A stretch of 64,000 nt of DNA from Solenopsis invicta (lineage: Eukaryota; Arthropoda; Insecta; Hymenoptera; Formicidae): contig NC_052667.1 of NCBI RefSeq assembly GCF_016802725.1, positions 19,421,846 through 19,485,845 on the forward strand. Reading direction: 5' to 3'. Both the position numbers and the translations under genes were made by a program. How positions within the stretch are numbered: position 1 is the stretch's first letter; the number at the start of each line of letters is the position of its first letter. Below are positions 25,650-36,504 of this stretch, in pieces. A model generated the notes under the pieces. That model did no database searches. It was not told the origin of the DNA and saw only the letters and a program-made list of their open reading frames with translations.

Positions 25650-25975
25650 ATTTGAAAGAGAAACGCTTCGATTTCTTACGGAAACTGTTTGAGATCGAGC
25701 GATCTGAATACGACCTGAACTTGCTCTAGCAAGATCAAAACAGACTACTCGACGAACGTTATCTTTCACGGCACAATGATTTTACGATCTAATCAAAGTC
25801 TTCGCACCATAGCAGACGTCAACGTGCAGGCCACAAAGCAAATGTCGCTGCTCGCAAAAGAGATGCCACATCTCAAGGTAATGATGTCGCAACAACGCTA
25901 CTGCAAGAATCGTGTTAAGAGGTCGTCGTAGTAAGTTGCAGAGTGACGCGACATTTTTCAAGCTTTCGTTCACTT
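25650..25975 (+). pseudogene. FAR remnant 2: central Rossmann segment
   Basis: One frame reads YDLNLL, stop, QDQNRLLDE (family: DLNLS-x-x-D-x-x-L-L). The next frame reads NVIFHG, then DVNVQATKQM, LLAKEMPHLK, matching the FAR signatures V-x-F-H-x-A-A-T-V and I-N-V-x-G-T-K-x-M. The TAG stop near 25718 and a one-base shift near 25755 disrupt it. Beyond 25880 the expected VSTAY block is scrambled. Confidence 0.85.
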
Positions 25976-26599
25976 GTCAACTATTTGCTTAGTCGACGAT
26001 CAGATCCATCAATGAGAGATATTATTGCCCACCGATGGAGACAAATAAATTATTGTTGCTAGAATATCCTATAAAAAATTGATATAAAAAATTTATGCTA
26101 TTACATCGTTGTGAGTATCTCGACAATAAGTTACTTTTATCTAGAATAATGTTTGTTGTGTAAATACAGAGAAGAGAGCTTCTTCACATCGTTTGGACGT
26201 ATAGATCTGTTGATAGATCTATTAATCATTTACTCGAATAAAGAAAATTTTTTTCCAAATTTGTATTTTGTTATTATCAAGAAGATTCTTTGGGGAAGAT
26301 AAACAAAATCAAGAGAATGCTTAGGAGAGGAAAAAATATAAATGATGTATAGAACTTTTTATCCTCTCAAACGAATCTCCCGTGAAAATAACAAAACCCA
26401 AATTTGGGGAAAAATTTCTCAACTTGACAACTCTGAAATATAAGGGAATTGAATGTAGACTCGCATCTATGTCGATCGTATCCTATGCAATCGAACGTTG
26501 CCTTTTCAGGGAGAACGCAAGGCAAGGGAACGTGTTTTTTTTTTCTTTCATCTTGTGCGCGCGATCTTTCACAGTACCTATTCTTTAACTCGGACGCAG

Positions 26600-26895
26600 A
26601 TTGATTGGCTGCTGGCCCAACACGCTCGCGTTTACGAAAGCAATCGCGGAGGATACGGTGCTACGATACGGCAGCGAAATGCCGGTAAGCATGGTGCGAC
26701 CGTCTCTCGTGACTTTGATCCGGAATGAGCCGATCATGGGTTGGGCCGACAATGTATACGAACCCATTGGCCTCCTGGTCAGCTCCAGTCTTGGCCTATT
26801 GCGCATGATACATTGCCGTACCGACAAAACTTCGACTTTGTACCGGCCGATAACGTAACGTCGTGCTTGATCGCCACCTGGCACACTAGCGCGAG
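26600..26895 (+). pseudogene. FAR remnant 3: active-site exon
   Basis: The reading CWPNTLAFTKAIAED, then MPVSMVRPSLV, GWADNVYEPIGLLV, LRMIHC and, after a one-base deletion near 26833, DFVPADNV and CLIATWHTSA follows the FAR family closely. The family consensus at the active site is W-P-N-T-Y-x-F-T-K. Here the tyrosine of YxxxK is leucine (CTC). A CAG acceptor precedes 26600 and a GTGAGT donor follows at 26896, so this is a complete exon of about 296 bp. Confidence 0.9.
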
Positions 26896-26939
26896 GTGAG
26901 TCCATTAATCCACTTGTTAACGAATGTCACTTTTTTTAT

Positions 26940-27390
26940 TAAGGTTGCTCAACGAAAACTAGAAATCAATGCTAATGAGCAAATAGAAAAGGATTTAAGT
27001 CATTTAATATTAAAGTGATCGCTACATAAATAATTATACGAAAAGAATAGATCAGCCAGAGTATCTAAAAATTTAATTGAATACAGATCTGATAATAACT
27101 TTGTCAAACTATAAAAATAATTATGTAGGACGCTCAAGCTTTTTGCTAAAACGTCAAAGCGTTTTGCGGAATTATTCATCATGCTTCAACGTTCTTCATA
27201 ATTCGGTTCTTAAGTCAATTTTTAATAACATTGTCAATTGATAGAATATATTTAAATATATTTGTAACTTTTTTATTTTTGCAATCTACTCTTTATTTAT
27301 AAAGTTATAGCAATTTTAAAACACAGTCGAGCGTCTGATCATTTGAACGCTCCGGAGTTGCCCGAGATTATCCGAACTCGAAAATGACGT
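26940..27390. other. FAR intron sequence left of the P-like element
   Basis: AT-rich, with no recognised feature. It lies between the active-site exon donor and the left inverted repeat of the THAP element. Confidence 0.4.
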
Positions 27391-28247
27391 CACGATGTTG
27401 TTCGAAAACATAGTATGTATGCACATAGTACTTAGTACAGCTGTATGCTCAATTTTTATTTAATTTGAACTGCTGTATTGTTATTACAACAAATAAACAT
27501 GAATTATCGATGGTGTTCTTGTGTAAAAATATTACGAAAAGTGCACCCGCTAAAGTATTTGTGACAGTACTACGCGAAGAAGTAATAAGGTAGTTGTGGT
27601 TTCGATTGGCTCGACGTCCGCATGAATCAACAAAATCGAATTATTTTTGTTGTAATGATCATTTTGTTGTAAATATTCAATATCAAACCATTATTTCCAT
27701 TAGTATCTATATTTCTAAAGTTTTGAGGTTATGAGAATAGTATCTAAGAATGATATGTTATACAAATAATTCTTTAGTTGATATTTTCTATCTAAAAGAT
27801 GACATGGAAAATTATATTTGTTTCTCTTCAATGGGTGAGCCTATAAAAATGAAATCTGGAGTTATGCCACATATTTTTTCCTGTCAACTCGATAGAGAAC
27901 AAACTGCAAATTATTCCTTTCATCTTACTGACAATGAGATACGAAAGAGGTTACCGATCTTTTGGCTGCAGGATACTCTTCGTTTCATGTTAGAAATAAA
28001 TGAACTTACATTGCATATTTTGCATTTCCTAACTTCAGCAGCGTTGAATTTGTCATTTTCCTTAATAAACTCACAAACCATAAATACGTCTATTTTAAAC
28101 AAATTTGTTAAATCAGCTTTAATAAAACCTGATTCTAAAATATTTGCTATATTTGAAACTACTTTTTGTTTATAATTTGATAATAATAATTGTGCGAAAC
28201 TATCACACAGCAGAAGGCTCGAAGCACGCGGAAAAGGAACATCGTGA
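27391..28247. mobile_element. P-element-like (THAP) transposon remnant in a FAR intron
   Basis: The ends are an inverted pair: TGACGTCACGATGTT near 27391 and AACATCGTGACGTCA near 28233. Between them lies a decayed THAP-domain coding region on the plus strand. THAP zinc fingers are the DNA-binding domain of P-element transposases. Length is about 0.86 kb, far below an autonomous P element, so most of the transposase is gone. No 8-bp target duplication was identified. The TIR phrase TGACGTCA also opens the smaller element at 41938-42382. Confidence 0.65.
27499..28175 (+). pseudogene. THAP-domain protein remnant (P-like transposase N-terminus)
   Basis: ATG at 27499 gives MNYRWC. A shifted frame continues CKNITKSAPAKVFVTVLREE, then a stop, then LWFRLARRPHESTKSNYFCC followed by NDHF. 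This fits the THAP pattern C-x(2-4)-C ... C-x2-H (C-N-D-H). After a probable intron (GTAAAT near 27663, acceptor AAAAG near 27795) it resumes DDMENY ... MKSGVMPHIFSCQLDR, the region after the zinc finger in insect THAP proteins. The last 140 codons (27750-28175) are open but resemble nothing further I recognise. An in-frame stop and a frameshift in the finger make it a pseudogene. Confidence 0.75.
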
Positions 28248-29655
28248 CGTCACACCAATAGCGATGCGTTTTCATCCATTTGAATTTCTATGAATATTTG
28301 AACTTTATTATTAAAAAAATATAAACAAATTAACTGATTTTATTTTAATAAATCGTTATCATAGTACTTATATTTTGATAAAACAATTAAATTTTTCAAT
28401 TCAAAAATTTATTTACGAACCCAATTATTTCAAGTGTCCAACAAAATTATTTTCAGATCTCCAACTAAATTTTTAGGTATTTTAGCAAAACTAAATTAAA
28501 CAGGATATAATACAAATCGCATTTTCGTGTGTACAACAAAAAATGCATTATCTTGATGTATTGCAAAGTATAGATGTTTTGGTCCTCAATTTGTTTCACC
28601 AAAACCCTTCTTTCCATGTTTATTATTACTAATACGTTTCAGAAAAAATTCTAGTCAATCTCTAAATCTTTTTAATGTGCTATCTCAGAAATTATTCCCT
28701 AGTTACACAGTTCAACAAAAAAAAAAAAAATGTAGAACAGGGCTTATCATTTCCTACAGTTTTTTGGACGCTAAATTTAAATCTGTAATAAATTTAATAC
28801 TTAATTCTTTGAGGGCCAAAGGTTGCTAAAAAGTCATGAAAATTCTAGTATTATAGAAATTTTTGGAATCGTTAAATCTGAATCTGATCTCAGAATATAA
28901 AATTCAAAATTCAAAGTAATGGATTCAATGTGGCGAATGTGGCGAATGTGGCGAATGTGAACGAAATAAACAATAAGTACACTGGCAATAATCATCGTCT
29001 TTTATTTCGAAAAATTATGGAATCAAATTTTATGACAATTGATCTGCAGTTGCTTTGATGATGTTACAATTGACTTTGAAAAACAAATGAAGAACTTAAA
29101 ATAACTCAATAAGATGAAAATAAAAATATTCAGATTTTTATAAAATCTAAACTAAGATATTTCTAATGGTACTGTGCTCGGATTTTAGATCAAGAATGTG
29201 CATAAATGCTAAATATCACTTGATTTTCATAAAACTCATAATTGGAGAGTTTTAATACTCTTCATTTCAATGAAAGAAAAAAAAGAAAAAGAAAAAAATT
29301 GCTATCGTAAAGCTCCAGATTATAAATTTCATTAGTGTTAAATAATATTTATTCTTTTTTTTATGACCGCCACGCCATAATTGAACCCATCATTTTGACT
29401 TTCACATTCTTGATCTCATAATCAGATTTAATTACAGTACTATATTATAAATATGTTAGTTTAACATGTTAGTTTCAACTTTCCTGAAAATCATATGATT
29501 ATTTCATTTTTTATTATTTCATAATCGCGATTTTAGATCCGCCAATTTTAATTTCAAATTTTTTACTTCAGAACCGAAAAGAGCATTATCATAAATCTCT
29601 ATATATCAAGTTTCGTGAAAAATTGAGCTAGTAGCTTTCCGAAGTATAATAAAAG
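28248..29655. other. FAR intron sequence, unannotated
   Basis: AT-rich, non-coding. It contains a short (GAATGTGGC)3 tandem run at about 28930-28960. The FAR exon chain shows that this is intronic in the ancestral gene. Confidence 0.4.
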
Positions 29656-29900
29656 AGCAACTATGCTCCCTGTGCGCAAATGGTTAACTGTGAATACTGT
29701 TAACCGACACAAAAATTTCCTTTCGAGGGTTGAAGGTCTTAACAGTTTACTTAATTTTGATTGCAATGAAACTTCTCTACATCACATATCGCAGTTATAA
29801 GATAAAATATATGAAAGTAGCCCTATTTTATAATTTTAACTGCAAATTTCTCAAAATTGTAACATAATGAAGCAATTTGAAAACTGAATTCATATTCAGT
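29656..29900. repeat. half copy of the 37885-38300 foldback family
   Basis: ACTTAATTTTGATTGCAATG, AAACTTCTC, CATCACATATCGCAGTTATA and the preceding CCGACACAAAAATTTCC follow the order found at 38210-38310 (GGCCGACACAAAAAGTTCC ... TTTAATTTTGATTGCAATAA). It sits in the FAR intron. Confidence 0.5.
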
Positions 29901-30159
29901 ATTCAAAAAACTATGAAAAAATAACTAGTCTCATTCTGGTATTCAAAAGTAATTTTTTGAACTGTTATACATGTTAGTTTCATAGAAATGCACGTTGTAG
30001 CAATCTTTTTACATTTGTTAATGTAATTGTCAATATACTGTCAAGAATCTAAAGATCGCGGTCTTTCACAATGGAAATCCAGCAGCTTCTTGCGAATTAA
30101 AATTTAAATAAAGATAGAATTTGTTGGTAAAAACACTAAGAAAGAATTTAAAGTGGACA

Positions 30160-30420
30160 TAAAAATGGACATCGTGCCGAATACGTGAAAAGGATACCAG
30201 TGTACAACTACGTGTTGTCTCGTGAGAGGCCGATAACCTGAGACCGAAAACACGTAGGCGCCCATGGATCAAAGATACCGGGCGTGAGAGACATACGGTT
30301 GCAATGAATGTTTGGGAATAATAGACTGCGAGTGCGCAAGACACTCACATGCCTGTTCCACTTGTTGCCCGCGGTCATGGTAGATGGGGCAGTCATTATC
30401 ACTCTCTGAACGACATTCAA
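30160..30420 (+). pseudogene. FAR remnant 4: start of the FAR_C domain
   Basis: PVYNYVLSRERPIT, stop (TGA where tryptophan is usual), DRKHVGAHGSKIP, then RLRVRKTLTCLFHLLPAVMV followed by DGAV. The first part matches the FAR signature Y-N-Y-V-S-S-P-E-x-P-I-T-W. The second part matches the FAR_C helix that usually reads F-x-H-x-L-P-A-x-x-x-D. At least two further in-frame stops occur (near 30300 and 30406). Confidence 0.85.
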
Positions 30421-30459
30421 GGTTGAATATTTTCCTTTTCTCTTTTTTTTTTCTTTCAG

Positions 30460-30532
30460 ATACATTTAGCGTATCATCGGAGCTCTGTCAAGACGTTTTT
30501 CGACTTCAAGCCGCTGTCGTAAGATTTGGAAA
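30460..30532 (+). pseudogene. possible FAR exon with textbook splice sites
   Basis: A long pyrimidine tract ending TTTCTTTCAG (30459) and a GTAAGA donor at 30533 frame a 73-bp exon. It lies between the FAR_C remnant and the last exon. Its translation is too decayed to match the family convincingly. Confidence 0.4.
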
Positions 30533-31597
30533 GTAAGATTCGCGAAGTCATCTAAAAAAAGTCTTATACAATATTCTTATGTAACGCAAGATATACACTT
30601 TTTTAACTTTAAGAAGTTTGTTCACCTTTATGAAAATACTACGAATTGCATGAAATTCAATAGGCTCTTTGCAACTAACACATTCACAGTTAAAATTTTG
30701 CGGAATTTGTCTACATGGTTTGTGAAAAATCCAAAGCTAAAAATCATGATTTTTACGTATATATTCTTATGAGTAAGACAGATGATGATTATTTCGTTAT
30801 AACTACGTAAATAATGCTACCATCTGAATAAAAGTTTTTCATTATAAACTACATACATCAACAAATAGTTGGTAAAAACACGATTAACATTCATTGCACG
30901 ATTTCTGTGTGACAAACGATAATAAATTATGAAACTATTGCTGTCCTTTATCAAAAGTATTTCAATGAGATGTGAAAATGTCACTTTGTTTTATCTAATG
31001 CGCGCGATGTTCAATCAACTGTCATACTTAACCTATTCTATATCTGTTTATCTATCTGTCAGTGTATTTATCCTCTTCTCTCCCTCCCTCCCTCCCTCCC
31101 TTTCGATTTCTCTTATGATTATTTAATAGTCTTTTTATTTTTATTTCTTCCCCCCTTTCCATCGTCTAGACACTGACATAATTATATGACATATGTCAAT
31201 TCAAATTTTCAACTAGCAGCAACTACGTTATGATGTAACGTTCAAAGTTCAGTGCGACCGACTGTTCAAAAATGGCGATGTTGCTATATCTCACCATAAT
31301 TTTATATTCCAAATTACAAGTGATATATTACACAATCATATAAATCGTTATTGTTGAGCCTTCTAATACAAAAAAATAATTATTACATACTCTAAAAATC
31401 AAGTATTTTTGATAAAATGTTATTATAAACTTAATTTCAGGTTAGGTTGATACTGATAAATACTTTCTGTCTCATTCTTTTCTATGCTAAAATAGAGGAG
31501 CCGCTTTCCTTACCGCAGGCTCCTCACGAAAGATGAATAAACTCCTTGATTTTGTCGAAAATTCTTTCAGAATTTTCAAATGGTATGTACGTATATA
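30533..31597. other. FAR intron sequence, unannotated
   Basis: AT-rich. It includes a (CTCC)n run at about 31080-31101 and a short stem GAGGAGCC...GGCTCCTC at about 31495-31530 of unknown meaning. Confidence 0.4.
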
Positions 31598-32175
31598 CAC
31601 CCATGGAATTTGATTCTGTCCATGGGAAAATTTTCTAAACTGAGAAGTCACCACTTTCTACATACTCGCAGTTTATGATTAATGTAACGACTAGAGCTTA
31701 TTGGTCGTTACGTTAATCATGAACTGTAAGTATATTGGAAGTACACCCACGGTCATCGATTCTGTCCCTCGGAAAATTTTCCAAACTGAGAAGTCACTAT
31801 CTTTCTACGTATTCGCAGTTTATAATTAACGTAGAAATTATTAATTAAATGACGCTAGAACAACACAATTTAATAACAATACAATAATTTAGTAATAGTT
31901 TGATAGTTTTTAAAAATTTATCTTTAATCTATCTTCTTTTTTATCACGAGAAATTATTAATTATATTTATCTTCAAAACTCGAGTTCGCGGATTAACTTC
32001 CGAAAATTTATTGACATAAAGGTTACTTCGCTTTTATGTCAAACGCGGTTGCAAGCGGCCGGCGCGACCGTAAGCTCTGACGTTACGTTAATTATGAACT
32101 GCGAGTATGTAGAAAGATAGTGACTTCTCAGTTTGGAAAATTTTCCGAGGGACAGAATCGATGACCGTGGGTGTG
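31598..32175. mobile_element. cluster of foldback elements built on a 95-bp inverted repeat
   Basis: The unit ACACCCACGGTCATCGATTC ... GAAAATTTTCCAAACTGAGA ... CGCAGTTTATAATTAACGTA occurs at 31743-31835. It recurs inverted at about 32082-32175, and as a diverged forward copy at 31598-31690. A fourth partial inverted copy (GTTACGTTAATCATGAACTG) lies at about 31708-31740 and forms a local hairpin with the first. The arrangement reads as one foldback element abutting or nested with another. It ends about 90 bp before the last FAR exon. Confidence 0.7.
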
Positions 32176-32229
32176 CACAAAACTTGTGAACTGAGCACGC
32201 GCTCATCTGAGCTCATGTCTCTCCGATGT

Positions 32230-32444
32230 TCAATTTTATGAGAATAGTTCTGGAGGAATGACGCGCGGTGGTCAAACTTTGGGAACGAATAAGCGCGATG
32301 GGTCGCGAAATATTCGAATTCGATATAACTTATTTCGCTTGGAGTGAATATATAAAACGAATGGTTCGCGGCATTCGCGACTTTATCAGCAAAACCCCGT
32401 GGGACGTTGTGGAAGAAGGATTGGCCGAATACATTGAACTGTGA
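32230..32444 (+). pseudogene. FAR remnant 5: C-terminal exon, still open to its stop
   Basis: From 32268 the frame reads VVKLWERISAMGREIFEFDI then TYFAWSEYIKRMVRGIRDFI and ends TGA at 32444. This is the typical FAR C-terminus (N-V-x-x-L-W-x-R-L-S-x-x-D-x-x-x-F-x-F-D-I, then W-x-x-Y-x-x-x-x-x-x-G-I-R). About 58 codons contain no defect. Just upstream, QFYENS recalls the W-x-F-x-N motif in a different frame, so an indel near 32260 separates them. An AATAAA lies downstream near 32690. Confidence 0.85.
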
Positions 32445-33864
32445 TTTTACGTAGGTTGAAGGTTAATCTATATATACAACCGAACTGCATACAAATATGT
32501 AACATGCTAATGAACACGCTTTCTAATAGTTGAAAGGTATAATTTGTAAAATCCAGATTCGCTGATTAATACGTTATGTTATTGATTAAATGAGACATTA
32601 ATAGCTTCGAGAGATATCGTGTAACCTTTATCATTTATTTGCCCAACTTGTTATAACCTGCACCCAATCTGATTGATTAACATTTTTCAAATAAATTTCG
32701 ATTGTATTATAATCGATATAATAAAAACGAAATTTTCTATTTTATGACGATTAACATTTTGCATTAACATTACGCGACAGGAAACCGTATCTTTTCACCA
32801 GCGCAGATATAGCAACTTGAAAGTACAGCGCAAGTATAACGTACAACGAGTGCAATGAATAACTATGAACGATGCGCAATTGCTGGCCAGTGAAAGTGGA
32901 GAAATTCGGGAAATAAACGTTACGTATACGATGAGGGTAACGGTGATTTATCCGTGATAGATTTCGCTGGTGATCCTGAACGAGTGCTATAATGCGGCGG
33001 GATCACATACCTGGTGATACTCGAACATATGTGCCGCTCGTAAAGCACGCCCGGGTAACAATGCGGTCTCTTCGCTCTGATTGCCATTGTTCAAGTACGC
33101 AGGAGAGCGTATGGAACGTCAACGACCACGAAACACTTCATGAGACAGGGCGATAGATCTTCAGGAATGTAATCACTTACATAACATCGCCTTCACTTAA
33201 TTGCACTTGAGGTACGCTACATTGCTCAGGTACGAGAGTTTGACATAAGAGATGATGGAACGGAACCGGCGAAAATCTATCGAGATAAATGCTGCCATTT
33301 CTAAATTGAGAGTGGAATAATTTCTGAATTATTAAAACTAGAATAACTCCGATACAAAATCGGCTCTTAATGCAAAATCATGTCAAAACACGGAAAATAC
33401 TTAGCTAACGATCATTATCAAATTATGAAAAGGTGGTTACTATTAATTCGCGCGTTGCTCCAATTTTATTAGATACGCAAATCATTTCGATTCACTTTAT
33501 TTTCAAACTGTCGCTACTCATACTCGTTATCATTCTAAATGCGAGAAATTTTCCTACTCTGCCAGCTTATAATTACTTCCTAAAGAATCCTAAAGAATCT
33601 ATTATATTTCCTCGTTCACCCGAATATTCTAGGCCGCTGCGCTTCACCTTATTATCTACCAAGTCTACGTTGCCGCGATCGAAATCGACAATTCCACGGC
33701 ACGCGGCGTATTATTCCGCTCGACAGCCGCATCTTACGCGGCTGCTGCAGAATAAGCGGTGCACCCGTTAAAACGGCTGTTGTACGTTGCAGCGTCTACC
33801 TACGCGCGCCAAGTTCGCTTGACCATCTATCTCTATCTACCTATCTATCTATTTATCTGCCTAC
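32445..33864. other. unannotated sequence downstream of the FAR remnant
   Basis: Mixed AT-rich and moderately GC-rich DNA. A 112-codon plus-strand frame at 33433-33771 has no recognisable domain or signal. Confidence 0.4.
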
Positions 33865-33915
33865 CTTCTTACCTACCTACCTACCTACCTACCTACCTAC
33901 CTACCTACCTACCTA
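33865..33915. repeat. (TACC)n microsatellite
   Basis: Twelve or so consecutive ACCT units with flanking variants (CTAT, CTCA). Confidence 0.9.
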
Positions 33916-35808
33916 TCTACCTACTCACCTACTCACGTGAATCCATTTGCGCGACCTGTCCCGTTTCCGTGGCGTTTTGCGCCCCGCTGCTCCACGGCAG
34001 GTTTCTCGCGCGCCAGGCATTAAGGCTTCAATTTTGCAAAACTACACAAACTGTTATATCTACACATTGAGCTGAATTCTCTCGATTCGCTACAGATACG
34101 CGAGGAAGCAAAGTTGATTATGCTGCGCGTTTCCGTTATTATAAATAAACGGCGAATGTTTTTCGAGTCGAAGGCTCGAGAGAAAGGCAACTGGCGAAAC
34201 GGATCGTGTCGGATATTAATCAGTGCGAAGAATACATCTTAATCGAGTAAACGTTCTGGAAAAAAAATTTCCTCGGATACAATACTGAGAAAAGTACGTA
34301 ATATGTGAGAAGATACGTAAGAACTTGCACATATTATGCTGTAACATTTGGGCGCGTAACGTCTCCGAACTGTAATATTAATATGTTAATAATATTCGTT
34401 TTCCTAGCACGTGCTGATAATGGCGTTGCGAAAAGTCGTCGTCTTGATTATTAAGGTAAGGGAAGAAAAGAACGGAAATACAATAGCGGTAGTTACGTAA
34501 CTTATCGTAGCGTAAGCGTGTATTGCGACGGACGACATGGATACGGGATATCCAGCGTGGTTAACATAGCGGAAACGTGGGACGTCATTTTTATATTCCA
34601 TCTTGCAAAATCGCGACGCGCTAAAACGGCAATAAAACTCAGAAACATATTTATCAATGCCGTTAAACAAACAAATAGGGAAAATATAAGCAATATTGCG
34701 CGTTAAATGTCAAATTTTAATTTCACGTGAAAAAAAACAATCATGCTTGAATTAACAAGATATATTTAGTGAAGCGTATTTTAATGGGAGTATACGGAAT
34801 TTATGGTTTGACACACAGCCAGGATATTTAGATACAATTCTAAGGATTCTCGGTCAATTTTCTCTTTCATACGCATTAGTGAACATTGAATTGGTTTTTT
34901 AGGTGTCGATTCAGAGCTAATTTTCGCCACTTTTCGATCTCACCCTTTACCTTGTTATTTTAATAAAAATTACGAATCGTTAATATTCCATTGAACAATT
35001 AAGTTGTACGTATTCATATTTCAAATTAGTTCAACCAATTTTTTCATTGCGCTTTAAGCAGATACAATTTTGGTTTTACTTAATTATAGTTAACAGTTAT
35101 GATCGCCGGTTGCGCGAGCATCGTGAGCGACATTGCGCGCTGGGAGATACCTACGTTCAAAAACGAGTTCGGTGCGCAAACAAACGGTAACAACGCACGA
35201 ACGCTCGACAATCCTTCTCTCTCATTCAGGACGAATCGGATAAAGAATGAAAGAAAAAAAGGTGTAACGAAAACAAAAATGGAGAAAAAAAGATCGATCG
35301 ATGCGCGGGCCTCCCTTTTACAGTATCGCCGCCGCGCCGCCGTTTTGACAGAGCTTGACGAATCCTGACATGAAGAACGAAGAGATCTCTTGAAAAGGGT
35401 TGCAAGACTGAGCGGACAATTGAAATAATAAACTGAATATTCAACGTACATGTGCGGGAATGAAATTGCCGCAAACTGCATCGCAGAACGCACCGATAAA
35501 ATTTTTTTAATTCGCAAAAAAATTATATGCCTATCAATTTAATCAATTTCATTAGAAAATATAATATAATAGAATAATCATTAGAGAATTAGTATTACGT
35601 TTGTCATTTTAATGGCAGACTCAATGACAATTTATGAGAGCGTCGGCTTCGCCGTAATGAAATTCGAGTTTCGGAAAGAGAAATTTAAAGAGAAACTACC
35701 ATCTGTTGTGAGTTTTTAACATTCGACAGGAAATATATGTCAAAGATCAAAGCTTGAAAATCGAAAAACGAGGGGGACTCGCGGAGTAACGCAACATTTT
35801 TCGAGTAC

Positions 35809-35853
<45 letters not shown>

Positions 35854-36504
35854 AAAAACGCGTACCCGCCCGTCCAGAAAATGCAATCGAAACGAAGGGG
35901 GAACGAGAAACGAGGAGATAGGGAGGCAGGGTGCCACGCAGGAAAACCTGCCGCACGCGCGCATGGGGCACCCAATTCCGCGCCCTCATTCATCCGCGTA
36001 CCACAGGCGATCTTATAGTGGCCCTGAAAAGAGCGAGGCTTTATTATTAAAAGCGTGTAGAAGGGACGACGCGGGCACGCGAACAAAACTCCCAGCGGGG
36101 TAGAGAGGCTTTTTTTCTGTCCGCTTCTCTCGCCGAGTTACGGAGGACACTGGGAATCTCCTCCCGTTTCAATTTCGCGCACGTTGCGGTGTCAGGGTTC
36201 ATCTCGAGCGGATTAATTTCGCGGCTCGATACGTTTCGAATGAAAAACCAAGAGAATGCGTCATTTGTTTTCTTTTCCGATGGCGCTACTGTTGGAAAAT
36301 TTTGATGCCGGAAATACAATAGAAACACTGTCGCACTTGAAAAGCAACTATGTTCAATTGAATTAAGAGCATAAGGAAACCAAAAAAGATCTTGTTGAGG
36401 AATAACTTTAAGATGTACGGGTTATCTCATAATTCGTGAATTTTTTCTCTCGTGAGCAGGAAAAATGAGCCAAAAAGTTTTATTTTACGATTTTAGCAAT
36501 AGAA
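33916..36504. other. non-coding sequence with CpG-rich blocks at about 34380-34640, 35090-35490 and 35760-36250
   Basis: Frames of 60-145 codons occur on both strands, mutually overlapping, without recognisable domains. A (GA)n run lies at 35812-35848. 34735-35090 shares landmarks with 9706-10480. No gene is called. Confidence 0.35.
35812..35848. repeat. (GA)n microsatellite
   Basis: About 18 GA units without interruption. Confidence 0.95.

Larger units (their letters stand above)
25190..32444 (+). pseudogene. fatty acyl-CoA reductase pseudogene (whole locus)
   Basis: Family knowledge: insect fatty acyl-CoA reductases are about 500-540 residues. They have an N-terminal NAD(P)H-binding Rossmann domain with a GxxGxxG loop, a YxxxK active site and a C-terminal FAR_C domain, and they reduce fatty acyl-CoA to fatty alcohols for wax and pheromone lipids. 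Five remnants in correct order on the plus strand match this: the N-terminus at 25190, the Rossmann middle at 25650, the active-site block at 26600, FAR_C at 30160 and the C-terminus at 32230, with a weaker possible exon at 30460. Decay is clear. The glycine loop is destroyed, the active-site tyrosine is leucine, there are in-frame stops at about 25718 and in the FAR_C exon, and several frameshifts. A P-like element lies in the 26.9-30.1 kb intron and a foldback cluster precedes the last exon. The paralogue from which it derives cannot be named. Confidence 0.88.

Noticed and set aside
26498..26905. Other frames overlapping the FAR active-site exon, including a 106-codon minus-strand frame
   Set aside because: Only the frame starting at the CAG acceptor shows FAR signatures; the others are shadows.
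28929..28962. GAATGTGGC tandem run as a CRISPR-like array
   Set aside because: Direct tandem copies without spacers in a eukaryotic intron; a simple minisatellite.
30066..30465. Minus-strand frames of 85-92 codons
   Set aside because: Antisense to the FAR_C remnant, which reads on the plus strand.
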